A stretch of DNA of 64,000 bases, taken from positions 1 to 64,000 of the forward strand of contig NZ_FPAQ01000018.1 in assembly GCF_900116405.1 (NCBI RefSeq), given 5' to 3'. Below the pieces are notes generated by a model, which did no database searches, was not told where the DNA came from, and saw only the letters and a list, made by a program, of their open reading frames with translations. Every line of letters begins with the position of its first letter. The first letter of the stretch is position 1. This DNA is from Halomonas saccharevitans (lineage in GTDB: Bacteria > Pseudomonadota > Gammaproteobacteria > Pseudomonadales > Halomonadaceae). A program made the position numbers and the translations under genes. Shown one piece after another: positions 52,848 through 61,159 of the stretch.

Positions 52848-53717
52848 TTGGGCCTTCTCGTCGGCGTCACCGTCCTCTGGGCATTCTCGTTCTCGCTGAT
52901 CGGCGTCTATCTGGCCGGTCAGGTGGACAGTTACTTCTCCGTGCTGATGCGCATCGGCCTGGCGACGCTGGTCTTCCTGCCCTTTCTGCGCCCCTCGCTG
53001 CTGCGCGGCGGCCAGCGCCTGGCCCTCATGGGGCTGGGCGCGCTGCAGCTGGGCGTGATGTATATCTTCTTCTACCAGTCCTTCCTGTTGCTCTCCGTGC
53101 CGGAGGTGCTGCTCTTCACCATCTTCACGCCGCTCTACATCGCGCTGCTCGACGACGCCCTGTTCGGCCGCTTCACCCCCTTCTATCTGGTGACCGCGTC
53201 GCTGGCGGTGCTCGGTGCGGCGGTGATTCGCTACCAAGGGCTCGACAGCGGCTTCTGGTCGGGCTTTCTGGTCGTCCAGGGGGCCAACCTCTGCTTCGCC
53301 CTGGGGCAGGTGGGCTATCGCCGGCTGTCGGCGAGCCTGCCGGATTCGCTGCCCCGCCACAGCGTCTTCGCCTGGTTCTACCTGGGTGCCCTGGCGGTGG
53401 CCGTGCCGGCCTTCGCGCTGCTGGGTAACACCGCGGGCCTGCCTACCACCGGCGTTCAGTGGGGCGTGCTGCTGTGGCTGGGCCTGGCGGCCTCGGGGCT
53501 CGGCTATTTCCTGTGGAACCTCGGGGCTACTCGCGTGGATGCCGGCGCGCTCGCCATCATGAACAACCTGCTGATCCCCGCGGGGCTGCTGGTCAACCTG
53601 CTGATCTGGAATCGCGATGCCGACCTCACGCGCCTGGTCGTGGGCGGGGCGATCATCGTCGGCTCGCTGTGGCTCAATGAGTGGTGGCTGAAACGCCGGC
53701 GCCTGAGCGCGGCCTGA
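52848..53717 (+). CDS. EamA/DMT superfamily transporter
   Basis: The 289-aa protein has about ten hydrophobic segments in two EamA halves; the first begins GVTVLWAFSFSLIGVYLAGQ, and the second half ends IIVGSLWLNEWWLKRRR. Motifs include YQSFLLLSVPEVLLFTIFTP and VLLWLGLAASGLGYFLWN. The family exports or imports amino acids, amines or vitamins; I cannot name the substrate. TTG 52848 is supported by AGGAG seven bases upstream, and no ATG gives the family start. A good promoter precedes it. Confidence 0.85.
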   Translation: MGLLVGVTVLWAFSFSLIGVYLAGQVDSYFSVLMRIGLATLVFLPFLRPSLLRGGQRLALMGLGALQLGVMYIFFYQSFLLLSVPEVLLFTIFTPLYIALLDDALFGRFTPFYLVTASLAVLGAAVIRYQGLDSGFWSGFLVVQGANLCFALGQVGYRRLSASLPDSLPRHSVFAWFYLGALAVAVPAFALLGNTAGLPTTGVQWGVLLWLGLAASGLGYFLWNLGATRVDAGALAIMNNLLIPAGLLVNLLIWNRDADLTRLVVGGAIIVGSLWLNEWWLKRRRLSAA

Positions 53718-53780
53718 GGGCGTTTGCTCGCCCCGTGGCCAATCGCCATAATGAGCGGCCGCGAAGCGAGAGGCCCGTGC

Positions 53781-54662
53781 ATGCCAACTTTCAAGAACAT
53801 CGGTCTGATCGGTCGTCTGGGAAGCGCCAAGGTGGTCGATACCCTCAAGCGGCTGATCCGCTTTCTCGAGGACGGTGGCTATCACGTCATCATCGAGGAC
53901 CGGACCGCCACGGTGCTGCTCGATCATGGACACCCCGAGGCCAGCCGCCGACTGCTGGGGGAGCTCTGTGACCTGGTGATCGTGGTCGGCGGCGACGGCA
54001 GCCTGCTGGGCGCCGCGCGAACCCTCTGCCACAGCGGCACCCTGGTGCTGGGCGTCAACCGCGGGCGATTGGGCTTTCTCACCGATATCTCTCCGGATGA
54101 GCTGGAGGCGCGGGTCGGCGAGGTCCTCGCGGGCCGCTATGAGCTGGAGGAGCGCTTCCTGCTGGATGCCGAGCTCTACCGCGACGGCGTGCAGGTCGGC
54201 AACGGCGATGCCTTGAACGAGGTGGTGCTGCACCCGGGCAAGGCGGTGCGCATGATCGAGTTCGAGCTGTTCCTCGACGGCCAGTTCGTCTACAGCCAGC
54301 GTAGCGACGGCCTGATCATCGCCACGCCCACCGGCTCCACGGCCTATGCGCTCTCCGGCGGCGGGCCGATCATGCACCCCAAGCTCGACGTCATCACGCT
54401 GGTGCCGATGTTCCCGCATACCCTGTCGAGTCGGCCCATCGTCATCGACGCCGCCAGCGAGATTCGCATCCATATCGGCGAGACCAATCAGACCTATCCG
54501 CACATCAGCTGCGATGGCCAGACGCGGGCGGTGGCCAAGCCCGACGACGTGCTGGTGATCCGCCGCAAGCCGCGGCGGGTCCAACTGGTCCATCCGCTGG
54601 GGCATAACTTCTTCGAGGTCCTGCGCAGCAAGCTGGGCTGGAGCAATCGCCTGGGCGACTGA
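53781..54662 (+). CDS. nadK: NAD kinase
   Basis: NadK phosphorylates NAD to NADP. The 293-aa protein carries FKNIGLIGRLGSAKVVDTLK, the GGDG motif in VIVVGGDGSLLGAARTL, VLGVNRGRLGFLTDI, the NE-containing GDALNEVVLHPGKAVRMIEF, and ATPTGSTAYALSGGGPI. All fit the bacterial enzyme closely. I use ATG 53781. It is followed by a phosphoesterase gene after about seven bases, likely an operon. Confidence 0.97.
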   Translation: MPTFKNIGLIGRLGSAKVVDTLKRLIRFLEDGGYHVIIEDRTATVLLDHGHPEASRRLLGELCDLVIVVGGDGSLLGAARTLCHSGTLVLGVNRGRLGFLTDISPDELEARVGEVLAGRYELEERFLLDAELYRDGVQVGNGDALNEVVLHPGKAVRMIEFELFLDGQFVYSQRSDGLIIATPTGSTAYALSGGGPIMHPKLDVITLVPMFPHTLSSRPIVIDAASEIRIHIGETNQTYPHISCDGQTRAVAKPDDVLVIRRKPRRVQLVHPLGHNFFEVLRSKLGWSNRLGD

Positions 54663-54669
54663 GGTGAGC

Positions 54670-55710
54670 ATGCAAGGCACTCTTCCAGAGACTCACCCGC
54701 GTCAACGTACGCTGTCGGGTGCCCTAGAAGGCTACGACCTGATCGGTGACGTGCACGGCTGCGGGGCGACCCTGGCCTCGCTGCTCGAACGCCTCGGCTA
54801 CCACCAGCGCGGCGGGGTCTATCGTCATCCTCGCCGCAAGGTGATCTTCCTCGGCGACCTGATCGACCGGGGGCCGCGCATTCGCCTGGCCGTCACCATC
54901 GCTCGGCGCATGGTCGAGGCGGGGGAGGCGCATATCGTCATGGGCAACCATGAGCTCAACGCCCTGGCCTACTGCCACCGCGCGCCGGCCGGCATGGGCC
55001 GCGACTGGCTGCGCGAGCACACGCCGCGGCACAACCGCATCATTGAGGAGACCCTGGAGCAGTATCGCGACCACCCCGAGGAGTGGGAGGAGGCGCTGGC
55101 CTGGTTCATGGACATCCCCCTGTTCCTCGAGCTCGACGGCCTGAGGGTGGTGCACGCCTGCTGGGACCCGGCGCTGATCGACGAGCTGCGCCGCGACCAT
55201 CCGGACGGGCGCATCGACGAGGACTTCCTGGCCGCCTCGGTGGTACCCGGAACCCGCGAGTTCCGGATCCTCGACCGCCTGACTCGCGGCACCCACGTGC
55301 CTCTGCCCGAAGGCGTGGCGATTCACTCGGGGGATGGTTTCACCCGGCGCAGCTTCCGCGCCCACTTCTGGGCGCACCATCCGCGGACCTGGGGCGACGT
55401 GGTGTTCCAGCCCGACAACCTGCCGGGCGACCTGGAGCGCCGCGCGCTCACCGAGGAGGAGCGCGCGCGGCTCAGCTACTATGGACCCGAGCAGCCGCCG
55501 CTGTTCATCGGCCACTACTGGTGCGAGGGGATTCCGGCCCTGCCGGCGGCCAATATCGCCTGCCTGGACTACAGCGCCGTCAAGTTCGGCCGCCTGGTGG
55601 CCTACCGCTGGAGCGGCGAGTCGCGGCTCGATGCCAACCACTTCGTGTGGATCCGCGTGCCCCGCGAGGAGGAGGCCCGACCGCAGCCCTGGGAGATCGA
55701 TTTCGATTGA
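54670..55710 (+). CDS. Calcineurin-like metallophosphoesterase
   Basis: A 346-aa protein with the metallophosphoesterase motifs GDVHG (IGDVHGCGATLASLLE), GDLIDRGP (FLGDLIDRGPRI), GNHE (IVMGNHELNALAYC) and a late GHYW/GH histidine region (FIGHYWCEGIPALPA). The layout resembles PrpE/ApaH-like phosphatases but is longer, with an inserted helical region. Substrate unknown; the tight link with nadK suggests nucleotide metabolism. ATG 54670 is used; a GTG two codons earlier (54664) is equally possible. Confidence 0.88.
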   Translation: MQGTLPETHPRQRTLSGALEGYDLIGDVHGCGATLASLLERLGYHQRGGVYRHPRRKVIFLGDLIDRGPRIRLAVTIARRMVEAGEAHIVMGNHELNALAYCHRAPAGMGRDWLREHTPRHNRIIEETLEQYRDHPEEWEEALAWFMDIPLFLELDGLRVVHACWDPALIDELRRDHPDGRIDEDFLAASVVPGTREFRILDRLTRGTHVPLPEGVAIHSGDGFTRRSFRAHFWAHHPRTWGDVVFQPDNLPGDLERRALTEEERARLSYYGPEQPPLFIGHYWCEGIPALPAANIACLDYSAVKFGRLVAYRWSGESRLDANHFVWIRVPREEEARPQPWEIDFD

Positions 55711-55804
55711 TACAATTCTTTACGCAAAAAGCGCGTCATCGGGATGAACTCTCGTTGACCGACGCCATCAGAGTAGGTGTTCCCTTGAATGATCCCTTGC
55801 TCTT

Positions 55805-55836
55805 GTCCGGCGGCCCCCTCCGCCGGACTTTTTCTT
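55805..55836 (+). terminator. Terminator of the nadK operon
   Basis: GTCCGGCGG and CCGCCGGAC are perfect nine-base arms, followed by a T-rich tail (TTTTTCTTT). The rest of the gap 55711-55933 shows no gene. Confidence 0.88.
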
Positions 55837-55933
55837 TGCATGACTGGCCGGCGTCGTCACGGTCGACCGTTCACCGCCTGATGAGCGCACCGTCAGTGCA
55901 CGCGCCGCTGAACACCGTACCGCTGGAGACACC

Positions 55934-56785
55934 ATGTACCGGGTAATCCTGCTGCCCCACGATGTCGATACCCGCGCGTTGCGACAGGCGCTATGGGCCC
56001 ACCGTATCGGGCATCGGATCACCGAGGAGGGCGAGGGGCAGGTGCTGTGGCTGGTCGACCCCGCGCAGCACGAGGCGATGCTTGGGCTGATCGAGCGCTG
56101 GCGACGAGGGGAGTCCTTGATGCCTGAGGCGCCGCGGGCCGGGCGCGTTCCGACTGACCAGCTGCTGGCGCCGTTCAGGCAGGTGCCGGTGACCTCGCTG
56201 ACCCTGGCGCTCTGCCTGGTGGTCTTCGCCATCATGGGCGTGCTGGATGATCGCGTGGTCGCGGCGCTGACCATCGTGCCGGTGGTCGTGGTCAAGGGCG
56301 CGCTGGCCTTCGGCGATCTCGGCGAGACCCTCGCCTCGGGGCAGGTGTGGCGGCTGCTGTCGCCGGCCTTTCTGCACTTCGGCTGGATGCACCTGATCTT
56401 CAACATGCTCTGGCTCTGGTACTTCGGCCGCCAGGTCGAGGCGCTGCAGGGCAGCCGGCGCATGCTGACGCTGCTCCTGGTCGCCGGCATCGGCGCCAAC
56501 CTGGCCCAGTACGCCGCCGGCACCGTGCTGTTCGGCGGCATGTCCGGCGTCGACTTCGCGCTGCTGGGCTATGTCTGGCTGATGTCCCGGCGCGCGCCGC
56601 GCAGCGGCTTCTTCGTGCCCCAGATGCTGGTGGTCTTCATGCTTGGCTGGCTGGTCTTCGCCATGACCGACATGGCCGCCGCAGTGGGATTCGGCAACGT
56701 GGCCAACGAGGCGCACCTCGGCGGGCTGGTCGTGGGGCTGGCGCTTGGCTGGTATCATTCCGGCCGTGCCCGCCGCCCCTCCTGA
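55934..56785 (+). CDS. Rhomboid family intramembrane serine protease
   Basis: The 283-aa protein has an N-terminal cytoplasmic domain like GlpG (VILLPHDVDTRALRQALWAH) and six hydrophobic segments. The catalytic serine is in FGGMSGVDFALLGY (GxSG) and the catalytic histidine in NEAHLGGLVVGLAL, the two rhomboid hallmarks; FLHFGWMHLIFNMLWLWYFG is the H-x-x-x-N region. Most GlpG-like enzymes cut membrane proteins for quality control. A small yeaC gene follows. Confidence 0.93.
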   Translation: MYRVILLPHDVDTRALRQALWAHRIGHRITEEGEGQVLWLVDPAQHEAMLGLIERWRRGESLMPEAPRAGRVPTDQLLAPFRQVPVTSLTLALCLVVFAIMGVLDDRVVAALTIVPVVVVKGALAFGDLGETLASGQVWRLLSPAFLHFGWMHLIFNMLWLWYFGRQVEALQGSRRMLTLLLVAGIGANLAQYAAGTVLFGGMSGVDFALLGYVWLMSRRAPRSGFFVPQMLVVFMLGWLVFAMTDMAAAVGFGNVANEAHLGGLVVGLALGWYHSGRARRPS

Positions 56786-56840
56786 GGCCGAGCCCCCTAA
56801 GGCCGCGCCTCCTAGGTCGCCCATTCTGAGAGAGTCCGTC

Positions 56841-57125
56841 ATGAGCGAAATGTCCTTCGATCGCATGATTCAGCAGATGACCCCGTCCATCTACGAGAGC
56901 CTCAAGCAGGCCGTGTCGCTGCGTAAATGGCCCGATGGCCGGATGCTCACCGCCGAGCAGACCGAGCTTTGCCTGGAGGCGGTGATGCGCTACGAGGCGG
57001 AGAACCGGGTACCCGAGGAGCAGCGGGTCGGCTACCTGCAGCGCCGCACCTGTGGCGGCGCCAGCAGCGGGGCCGACGTGCCTCCCGAACTGGCCGGCCT
57101 GGCCCGGGACGTCGGCGGTGACTGA
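56841..57125 (+). CDS. yeaC: YeaC family protein (DUF1315)
   Basis: The 94-aa protein follows YeaC: FDRMIQQMTPSIYESLKQAV, RKWPDGRMLTAEQTELCLEA, VMRYEAENRVPEEQRVGYL. Function is unknown. It ends in an overlap with the next start (GTGACTGA), so translation of the DUF2797 gene is coupled. Confidence 0.88.
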   Translation: MSEMSFDRMIQQMTPSIYESLKQAVSLRKWPDGRMLTAEQTELCLEAVMRYEAENRVPEEQRVGYLQRRTCGGASSGADVPPELAGLARDVGGD

Positions 57126-57960
57126 GTCGATCGACGCCGCTCAGGTGCACCAGGGCTGCCTGAGCAAGATGGCCATCGAGCCCGGCGCGCCGGCCCGCTA
57201 CGTGCTGCGCGCCGGCGAGGAGCGTCTCGCGCTCAACGCCTGCCTCGGCAAGCCGCTGAGCCTCGAGTGGACTGGCGCCATCGCCTGCACTCACTGCGGC
57301 CGGGCCACCAGGAAGAGCTTCGCCCAGGGGCACTGTTACCCCTGCTTCAAGAAGCTTGCCCAGTGCGACACCTGCATCATGAAGCCGGAGCTCTGCCACT
57401 TCTTCGAGGGCACCTGCCGCGAGCCTGACTGGGGCGAGCGCCACTGCTTCCAGCCCCATGTGGTCTACCTGGCCAACGCCTCGGGGCTCAAGGTCGGCAT
57501 CACCCGGGCCAGCCAGATGCCGACGCGCTGGCTCGACCAGGGGGCGGTGCAGGCCCTGCCGATCCTCGAGGTCGATACTCGTCAGCAGTCGGGCTTCGTC
57601 GAGGTGCTGTTCAAGGAGCAGGTCTCGGATCGCACCAACTGGCGGGCCATGCTCAAGGGCAGCACCGAGCGCCTCGACCTCGCCGCCGAGCGCGATCGCC
57701 TGCTGGAGCGCCTGGGCAGCGGCCTCGATAACCTGCGCGAGCGTTTCGGCGCCGACGCCATCCGGGTCCTCGACACCTCGCCGCTGAGCTTCGAGTACCC
57801 GGTGCTGGAGTTCCCCACCAAGGTGGTCTCCCACAACCTCGACAAGAACCCCCGCGTCGACGGTACCCTGCTGGGCATCAAGGGGCAGTACCTGATACTG
57901 GACAGCGGCGTGATCAACCTGCGCAAGTTTACCGGCTACGAGGTCCGGGTCGCCGCCTGA
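57118..57960 (+). CDS. DUF2797 family protein with Cys-rich and GIY-YIG-like parts
   Basis: The 280-aa protein has a Cys/His-rich region resembling a zinc ribbon (CTHCGRATRKSFAQGHCYPC, then CDTCIMKPELC), and HVVYLANASGLKVGITRAS, which has the look of a GIY-YIG strand. Helices and a late beta region follow (LSFEYPVLEFPTKVVSHNLD). The family is DUF2797, widespread and unstudied; a nucleic-acid role is plausible. GTG 57118 overlaps the yeaC stop; ATG 57169 would lose the first strand. Confidence 0.8.
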   Translation: MTESIDAAQVHQGCLSKMAIEPGAPARYVLRAGEERLALNACLGKPLSLEWTGAIACTHCGRATRKSFAQGHCYPCFKKLAQCDTCIMKPELCHFFEGTCREPDWGERHCFQPHVVYLANASGLKVGITRASQMPTRWLDQGAVQALPILEVDTRQQSGFVEVLFKEQVSDRTNWRAMLKGSTERLDLAAERDRLLERLGSGLDNLRERFGADAIRVLDTSPLSFEYPVLEFPTKVVSHNLDKNPRVDGTLLGIKGQYLILDSGVINLRKFTGYEVRVAA

Positions 57961-58020
57961 GCCCTGGGCTATTCTTCGGACAGCGAATCCCTGAGCCATC
58001 CCTTCGCCTGAGGAGGAGAG

Positions 58021-58062
58021 CCCGTGGAGAAGAGCCCGTGGAGAAGAGCCCGTGGAGAATAG
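58021..58062 (+). repeat. 14-base direct repeat, three copies, before the alcohol dehydrogenase start
   Basis: A 14-base unit reading CCCGTGGAGAAGAG occurs three times head to tail; the third copy has AT for AG near its end. Each contains a GGAG-like ribosome-binding core; the last sits seven bases before ATG 58067. Confidence 0.9.
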
Positions 58063-58066
58063 CCCG

Positions 58067-59062
58067 ATGAGCGAGATGCGTGCCATGCGGCTGCACGCCG
58101 CCGGCCAGCCGCTTCGCCTGGAGCGCCTGCCGCTGCCAGAGCCTGGCCCCGGCGAGGTGCGGGTCAGGGTGCTGGCCTGCGGGGTGTGTCGCACCGACCT
58201 CCACGTGCTCGACGGCGAGCTCGCCGAGCCCCGGCTGCCGCTGATCCCCGGGCATGAGATCGTCGGCGAGGTGGCGGCGCGCGGGGAGGGCGTGACCGAT
58301 CTGGCGATCGGACAGCGGGTCGGCGTGCCGTGGCTGGGCTGGACCTGCGGCGAGTGCGATCCCTGCCGCGCCGGACGCGAGAACCTCTGTGAGCGCGCCG
58401 AGTTCACCGGCTACACCCGCGACGGCGGCTACGCGGAGTACTGCGTGGCCGATGCCCGCTACTGCTTTCCCCTGCCGGCCGAGGATGCCCAGGCCGCCGC
58501 ACCCCTGCTCTGCGCCGGGCTGATCGGCTATCGCACCTGGCGGCTGGCCGGTGGCGAGACGAACCGGCGCCTCGGCCTCTACGGCTTCGGCGCCGCGGCA
58601 CATATCCTCGCCCAGCTCGCCGTCGCCCGTGGGCAGTCGGTCTACGCCTTCACCCGGCCCGGCGATACCCAGGCCCAGGCGTTCGCTCGTCGCCTCGGCG
58701 CCGTCTGGGCCGGCGGCAGCGACGAGGCCCCGCCCGAGCCGCTGGATGCCGCGTTGCTCTTCGCTCCGGTGGGCGCGCTCATCCCCACGGCGCTGGCCGC
58801 GGTGCGCCCCGGCGGGACGGTGGTCTCCGGGGGCATCCATATGTCCGACATTCCCGCCTTTCCCTACCGCCTGCTCTGGGAGGAGCGCAGCCTGAAGTCG
58901 GTGGCCAACCTCACCCGCCGGGACGGCGAGGAGTTCCTGGCGCTCGCGCCCGAGGTGCCGATTCGCACCGAGACGCGCGCCTATCCCCTGGAAGAGGCGA
59001 ATCAGGCGCTCGAGGACCTGCGCGAGGGGCGACTCTCCGGCGCGGCGGTGCTGATTCCCTGA
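58067..59062 (+). CDS. Zinc-dependent alcohol dehydrogenase (MDR family)
   Basis: The 331-aa protein has catalytic zinc ligands in ACGVCRTDLHVLDGELA and the GHEIVGEV histidine, and a structural zinc with four cysteines in CGECDPCRAGRENLC. The NAD site shows LGLYGFGAAAHILAQLAVAR (GxGxxG-like). The family oxidises or reduces a range of alcohols and aldehydes; the substrate is open. The start is preceded by three repeats of a 14-base element, each with a GGAG core. A low-complexity Ser/Asp/Glu/Pro-rich stretch follows the stop in the +1 frame. Confidence 0.93.
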   Translation: MSEMRAMRLHAAGQPLRLERLPLPEPGPGEVRVRVLACGVCRTDLHVLDGELAEPRLPLIPGHEIVGEVAARGEGVTDLAIGQRVGVPWLGWTCGECDPCRAGRENLCERAEFTGYTRDGGYAEYCVADARYCFPLPAEDAQAAAPLLCAGLIGYRTWRLAGGETNRRLGLYGFGAAAHILAQLAVARGQSVYAFTRPGDTQAQAFARRLGAVWAGGSDEAPPEPLDAALLFAPVGALIPTALAAVRPGGTVVSGGIHMSDIPAFPYRLLWEERSLKSVANLTRRDGEEFLALAPEVPIRTETRAYPLEEANQALEDLREGRLSGAAVLIP

Positions 59063-59206
59063 GCCAGGGGCTGATATCGAGCCTGGCGCTTCGTCCGACC
59101 CGGAACCTGGTGCCTCCTCCGTCCTCTCCGATTCCGAGTCTGACGCTGACCTCGAATTCGATCTCGAACCTGGTCGTCGCAGGCGAGCCGCTTCCCCACA
59201 CAAGAA

Positions 59207-59226
59207 AGGCCCCTCGCGAGGGGCCT
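59207..59226 (-). terminator. Terminator of the sulfite dehydrogenase pair
   Basis: AGGCCCCTCG and CGAGGGGCCT form a perfect 20-base palindrome; read on the minus strand it is followed by TTTCTT. It lies 24 bases after the cytochrome gene stop. Confidence 0.8.
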
Positions 59227-59249
59227 GTGATGGCGAGCAGCGCGCCGGT

Positions 59250-59645
59250 TCAGCTCGACTCGGCCATCGTCGAGTAGGGATTGTCCGGCATCATCGCCCG
59301 GGGGATCGGCGGGCGACGCGCACCCTCCTTGGGCCCGTAGTGCTCCGCCAGGTAATCGAGGATGGTCGACTCGGTCTCGGCATCGAATTCCCAGAGCCCC
59401 TGGGTGTCCTGCATCCAGCGGATCAGATACTGCCAGTGGTTGCGCGAGCCGCTGTTCTGGGTGACCAGCTTGGCCGAGTGGCAGGCCGTGCAGTTGCTGC
59501 GCACCGTCTCCCATCCCTCCGCCTTGATCAGGCCGGTCTCCGGGTCCTTGGGCGGGGCCTCCCCCTCCTGGGCGCCTGCCGCCAGCGGCAGGCAGATCAA
59601 GGCGACGCCCAGGGTGGTCATGGCCAGCACTTGCAAGCGTTTCAT
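59250..59645 (-). CDS. Periplasmic c-type cytochrome, sulfite dehydrogenase subunit (SorB-like)
   Basis: The 131-aa protein has a Sec signal peptide (VLAMTTLGVALICLPLAAGA) and one haem-c motif CTACH (VRSNCTACHSAKLVTQNSG), with an axial Met probably in the AMMPDNPYS region. It starts nine bases after the molybdopterin subunit and is the likely electron acceptor of sulfite oxidation, as in SorAB. A terminator lies after its stop. Confidence 0.88.
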   Translation of the reverse strand: MKRLQVLAMTTLGVALICLPLAAGAQEGEAPPKDPETGLIKAEGWETVRSNCTACHSAKLVTQNSGSRNHWQYLIRWMQDTQGLWEFDAETESTILDYLAEHYGPKEGARRPPIPRAMMPDNPYSTMAESS

Positions 59646-59654
59646 GACGACCTC

Positions 59655-60986
59655 CTAGGCCACCTGGACCGCGATGCGATGGCAGGCGTTGTTGAGGTAT
59701 CCCTTGGGGTTCCAGCCCGGCACCACCATGGGCTGTGAGCGACCGTTCTCATCGGTGGCCTTGGCCCAGACCTCGAAATAGCCGGGCTCTGGGAACTCCA
59801 CCCGGGTCGTCCAGCGCTGCCAGGCCAACCGGTTGGGCGGATCCTTCAGCTCGGCCTTATGCCAGGTCGCCCCGAAGTCGATCGAGACATGCACCTCCTT
59901 GACGGCCAGGTCGCCGGCCCAGGCATGGCCGCGTACCGTCATGGCCTCGCCGAGGGCGTGATCGATCCCGGAGCGGGGGTAGGTCACCAGCGACTTGACC
60001 GGCATCGACTGGATGGTGACGAAGTCCTCCAGGGGCACCTGGCTGCCCGGTGCGACCGGATGCTCGGGCACGCTGTAGGAGGGCGCGCCCATCTTGGTGC
60101 CGTCGTGCTTCTGGTTGCGGATCACGATGCGCTGCAGCCACTTGCCTGAGACCGACCCCGGCCAGCCGCCGCAGACCACGCGCAGGGGATAGCCGTTGAG
60201 GTAGGGGATGTCCTCGCCGTTCATCGCCCAGGCGATCAGCGACTCGTCTTCCAGGGCCTTCTCCATGGGGACGCCTCGGGAGATCGGATCCTTGTTGGGG
60301 TCGCCGCTGGCATGGGCATCGGCGCCGTAGTAGCCGGTATAGACGGCGTCGTCCTTGATGCCGCAGGCCTCGAGCACGTCGCGCAGGCGCACCCCGGTGA
60401 AGGTCGGACAGGCCACCGCGCCGGTGGTCCACTGGTTGCCGCTCGCCGAGGGCACGTACTCGCTGCGCCCGTTGCCGCCGCACTCCACCTGCAGCTGGTA
60501 GGTGTGATGCTCGAAGCGCTCCTTCAGCTCGGCGATCGAGAAGCTCTGGGGGTTCTCGCAGGACTCTCCGCCGATCTCCAGCTGCCAGGTATCGGCGTCG
60601 ATGTTCTCCAGGGCCGGCGGGATGCCGTTGTTGCGCACGAACATGACCCTCCCGGGGGTGATGTCGTCGTCGAGGAGGTGGGGCGGCGTCTCGGCGTTGA
60701 TAGGGCGGTCGTTGAGGACGGTCAGGCCCTCCTTGCCCTTAAGGGTGAAGGGGGCATCGCTCTGCGCCAGGGCGGCGGGAATCAGGCCGCCGGGCATGCG
60801 ATCGGCGAAGGGGATCGTTCCCCCCACGGCGGCGGCCATGGCGAGCAGGCTCGAGCGTTTCAGGAAACCGCGGCGGGTGACGGGATCGACTTCGCGATCC
60901 CAGAGCTTGCGATCCGCTGCCTCGGGGTCCTCGGCGTAGAGCTCGTGAATGCCGCGCGTCCTGGTATCGGGGGGCTGTCTGGTCAT
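59655..60986 (-). CDS. Sulfite dehydrogenase, molybdopterin subunit (SorA-like)
   Basis: The 443-aa protein has a twin-arginine signal (RRGFLKRSSLLAMAAAV), so it is exported folded. The Mo-cofactor domain shows the cysteine ligand in VECGGNGRSEYVPSASGNQW, then PTFTGVRLRDVLEACGI, GYYGADAHASGDP and CGGWPGSVSGKWLQRIVIR. A C-terminal dimer domain follows. It would oxidise periplasmic sulfite to sulfate and pass electrons to the cytochrome next door. The order molybdoprotein-cytochrome and the 9-base spacing match sorAB. Confidence 0.92.
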   Translation of the reverse strand: MTRQPPDTRTRGIHELYAEDPEAADRKLWDREVDPVTRRGFLKRSSLLAMAAAVGGTIPFADRMPGGLIPAALAQSDAPFTLKGKEGLTVLNDRPINAETPPHLLDDDITPGRVMFVRNNGIPPALENIDADTWQLEIGGESCENPQSFSIAELKERFEHHTYQLQVECGGNGRSEYVPSASGNQWTTGAVACPTFTGVRLRDVLEACGIKDDAVYTGYYGADAHASGDPNKDPISRGVPMEKALEDESLIAWAMNGEDIPYLNGYPLRVVCGGWPGSVSGKWLQRIVIRNQKHDGTKMGAPSYSVPEHPVAPGSQVPLEDFVTIQSMPVKSLVTYPRSGIDHALGEAMTVRGHAWAGDLAVKEVHVSIDFGATWHKAELKDPPNRLAWQRWTTRVEFPEPGYFEVWAKATDENGRSQPMVVPGWNPKGYLNNACHRIAVQVA

Positions 60987-61159
60987 GACGTGGCTCCTGG
61001 CATGCCCGGCGGGCGGCTGGCAGGCGCTCGGCCGGGTCTTGTTGTGATTGTGCTGCCACCCTCAAGCGTAGCACCCCCGGCGCAGGCTGGACGGCGGTGC
61101 GAAGGCCGCGGCTCTGGTAGCATGTGCGGCCTTATCACGATGCCTGGAGAGCCCCCCCC

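Noticed and set aside
60987-61159. Cobalamin riboswitch before cobT
   Set aside because: The 173-base leader lacks a recognisable B12 box and the expected arms; only a short GC-rich leader is seen.
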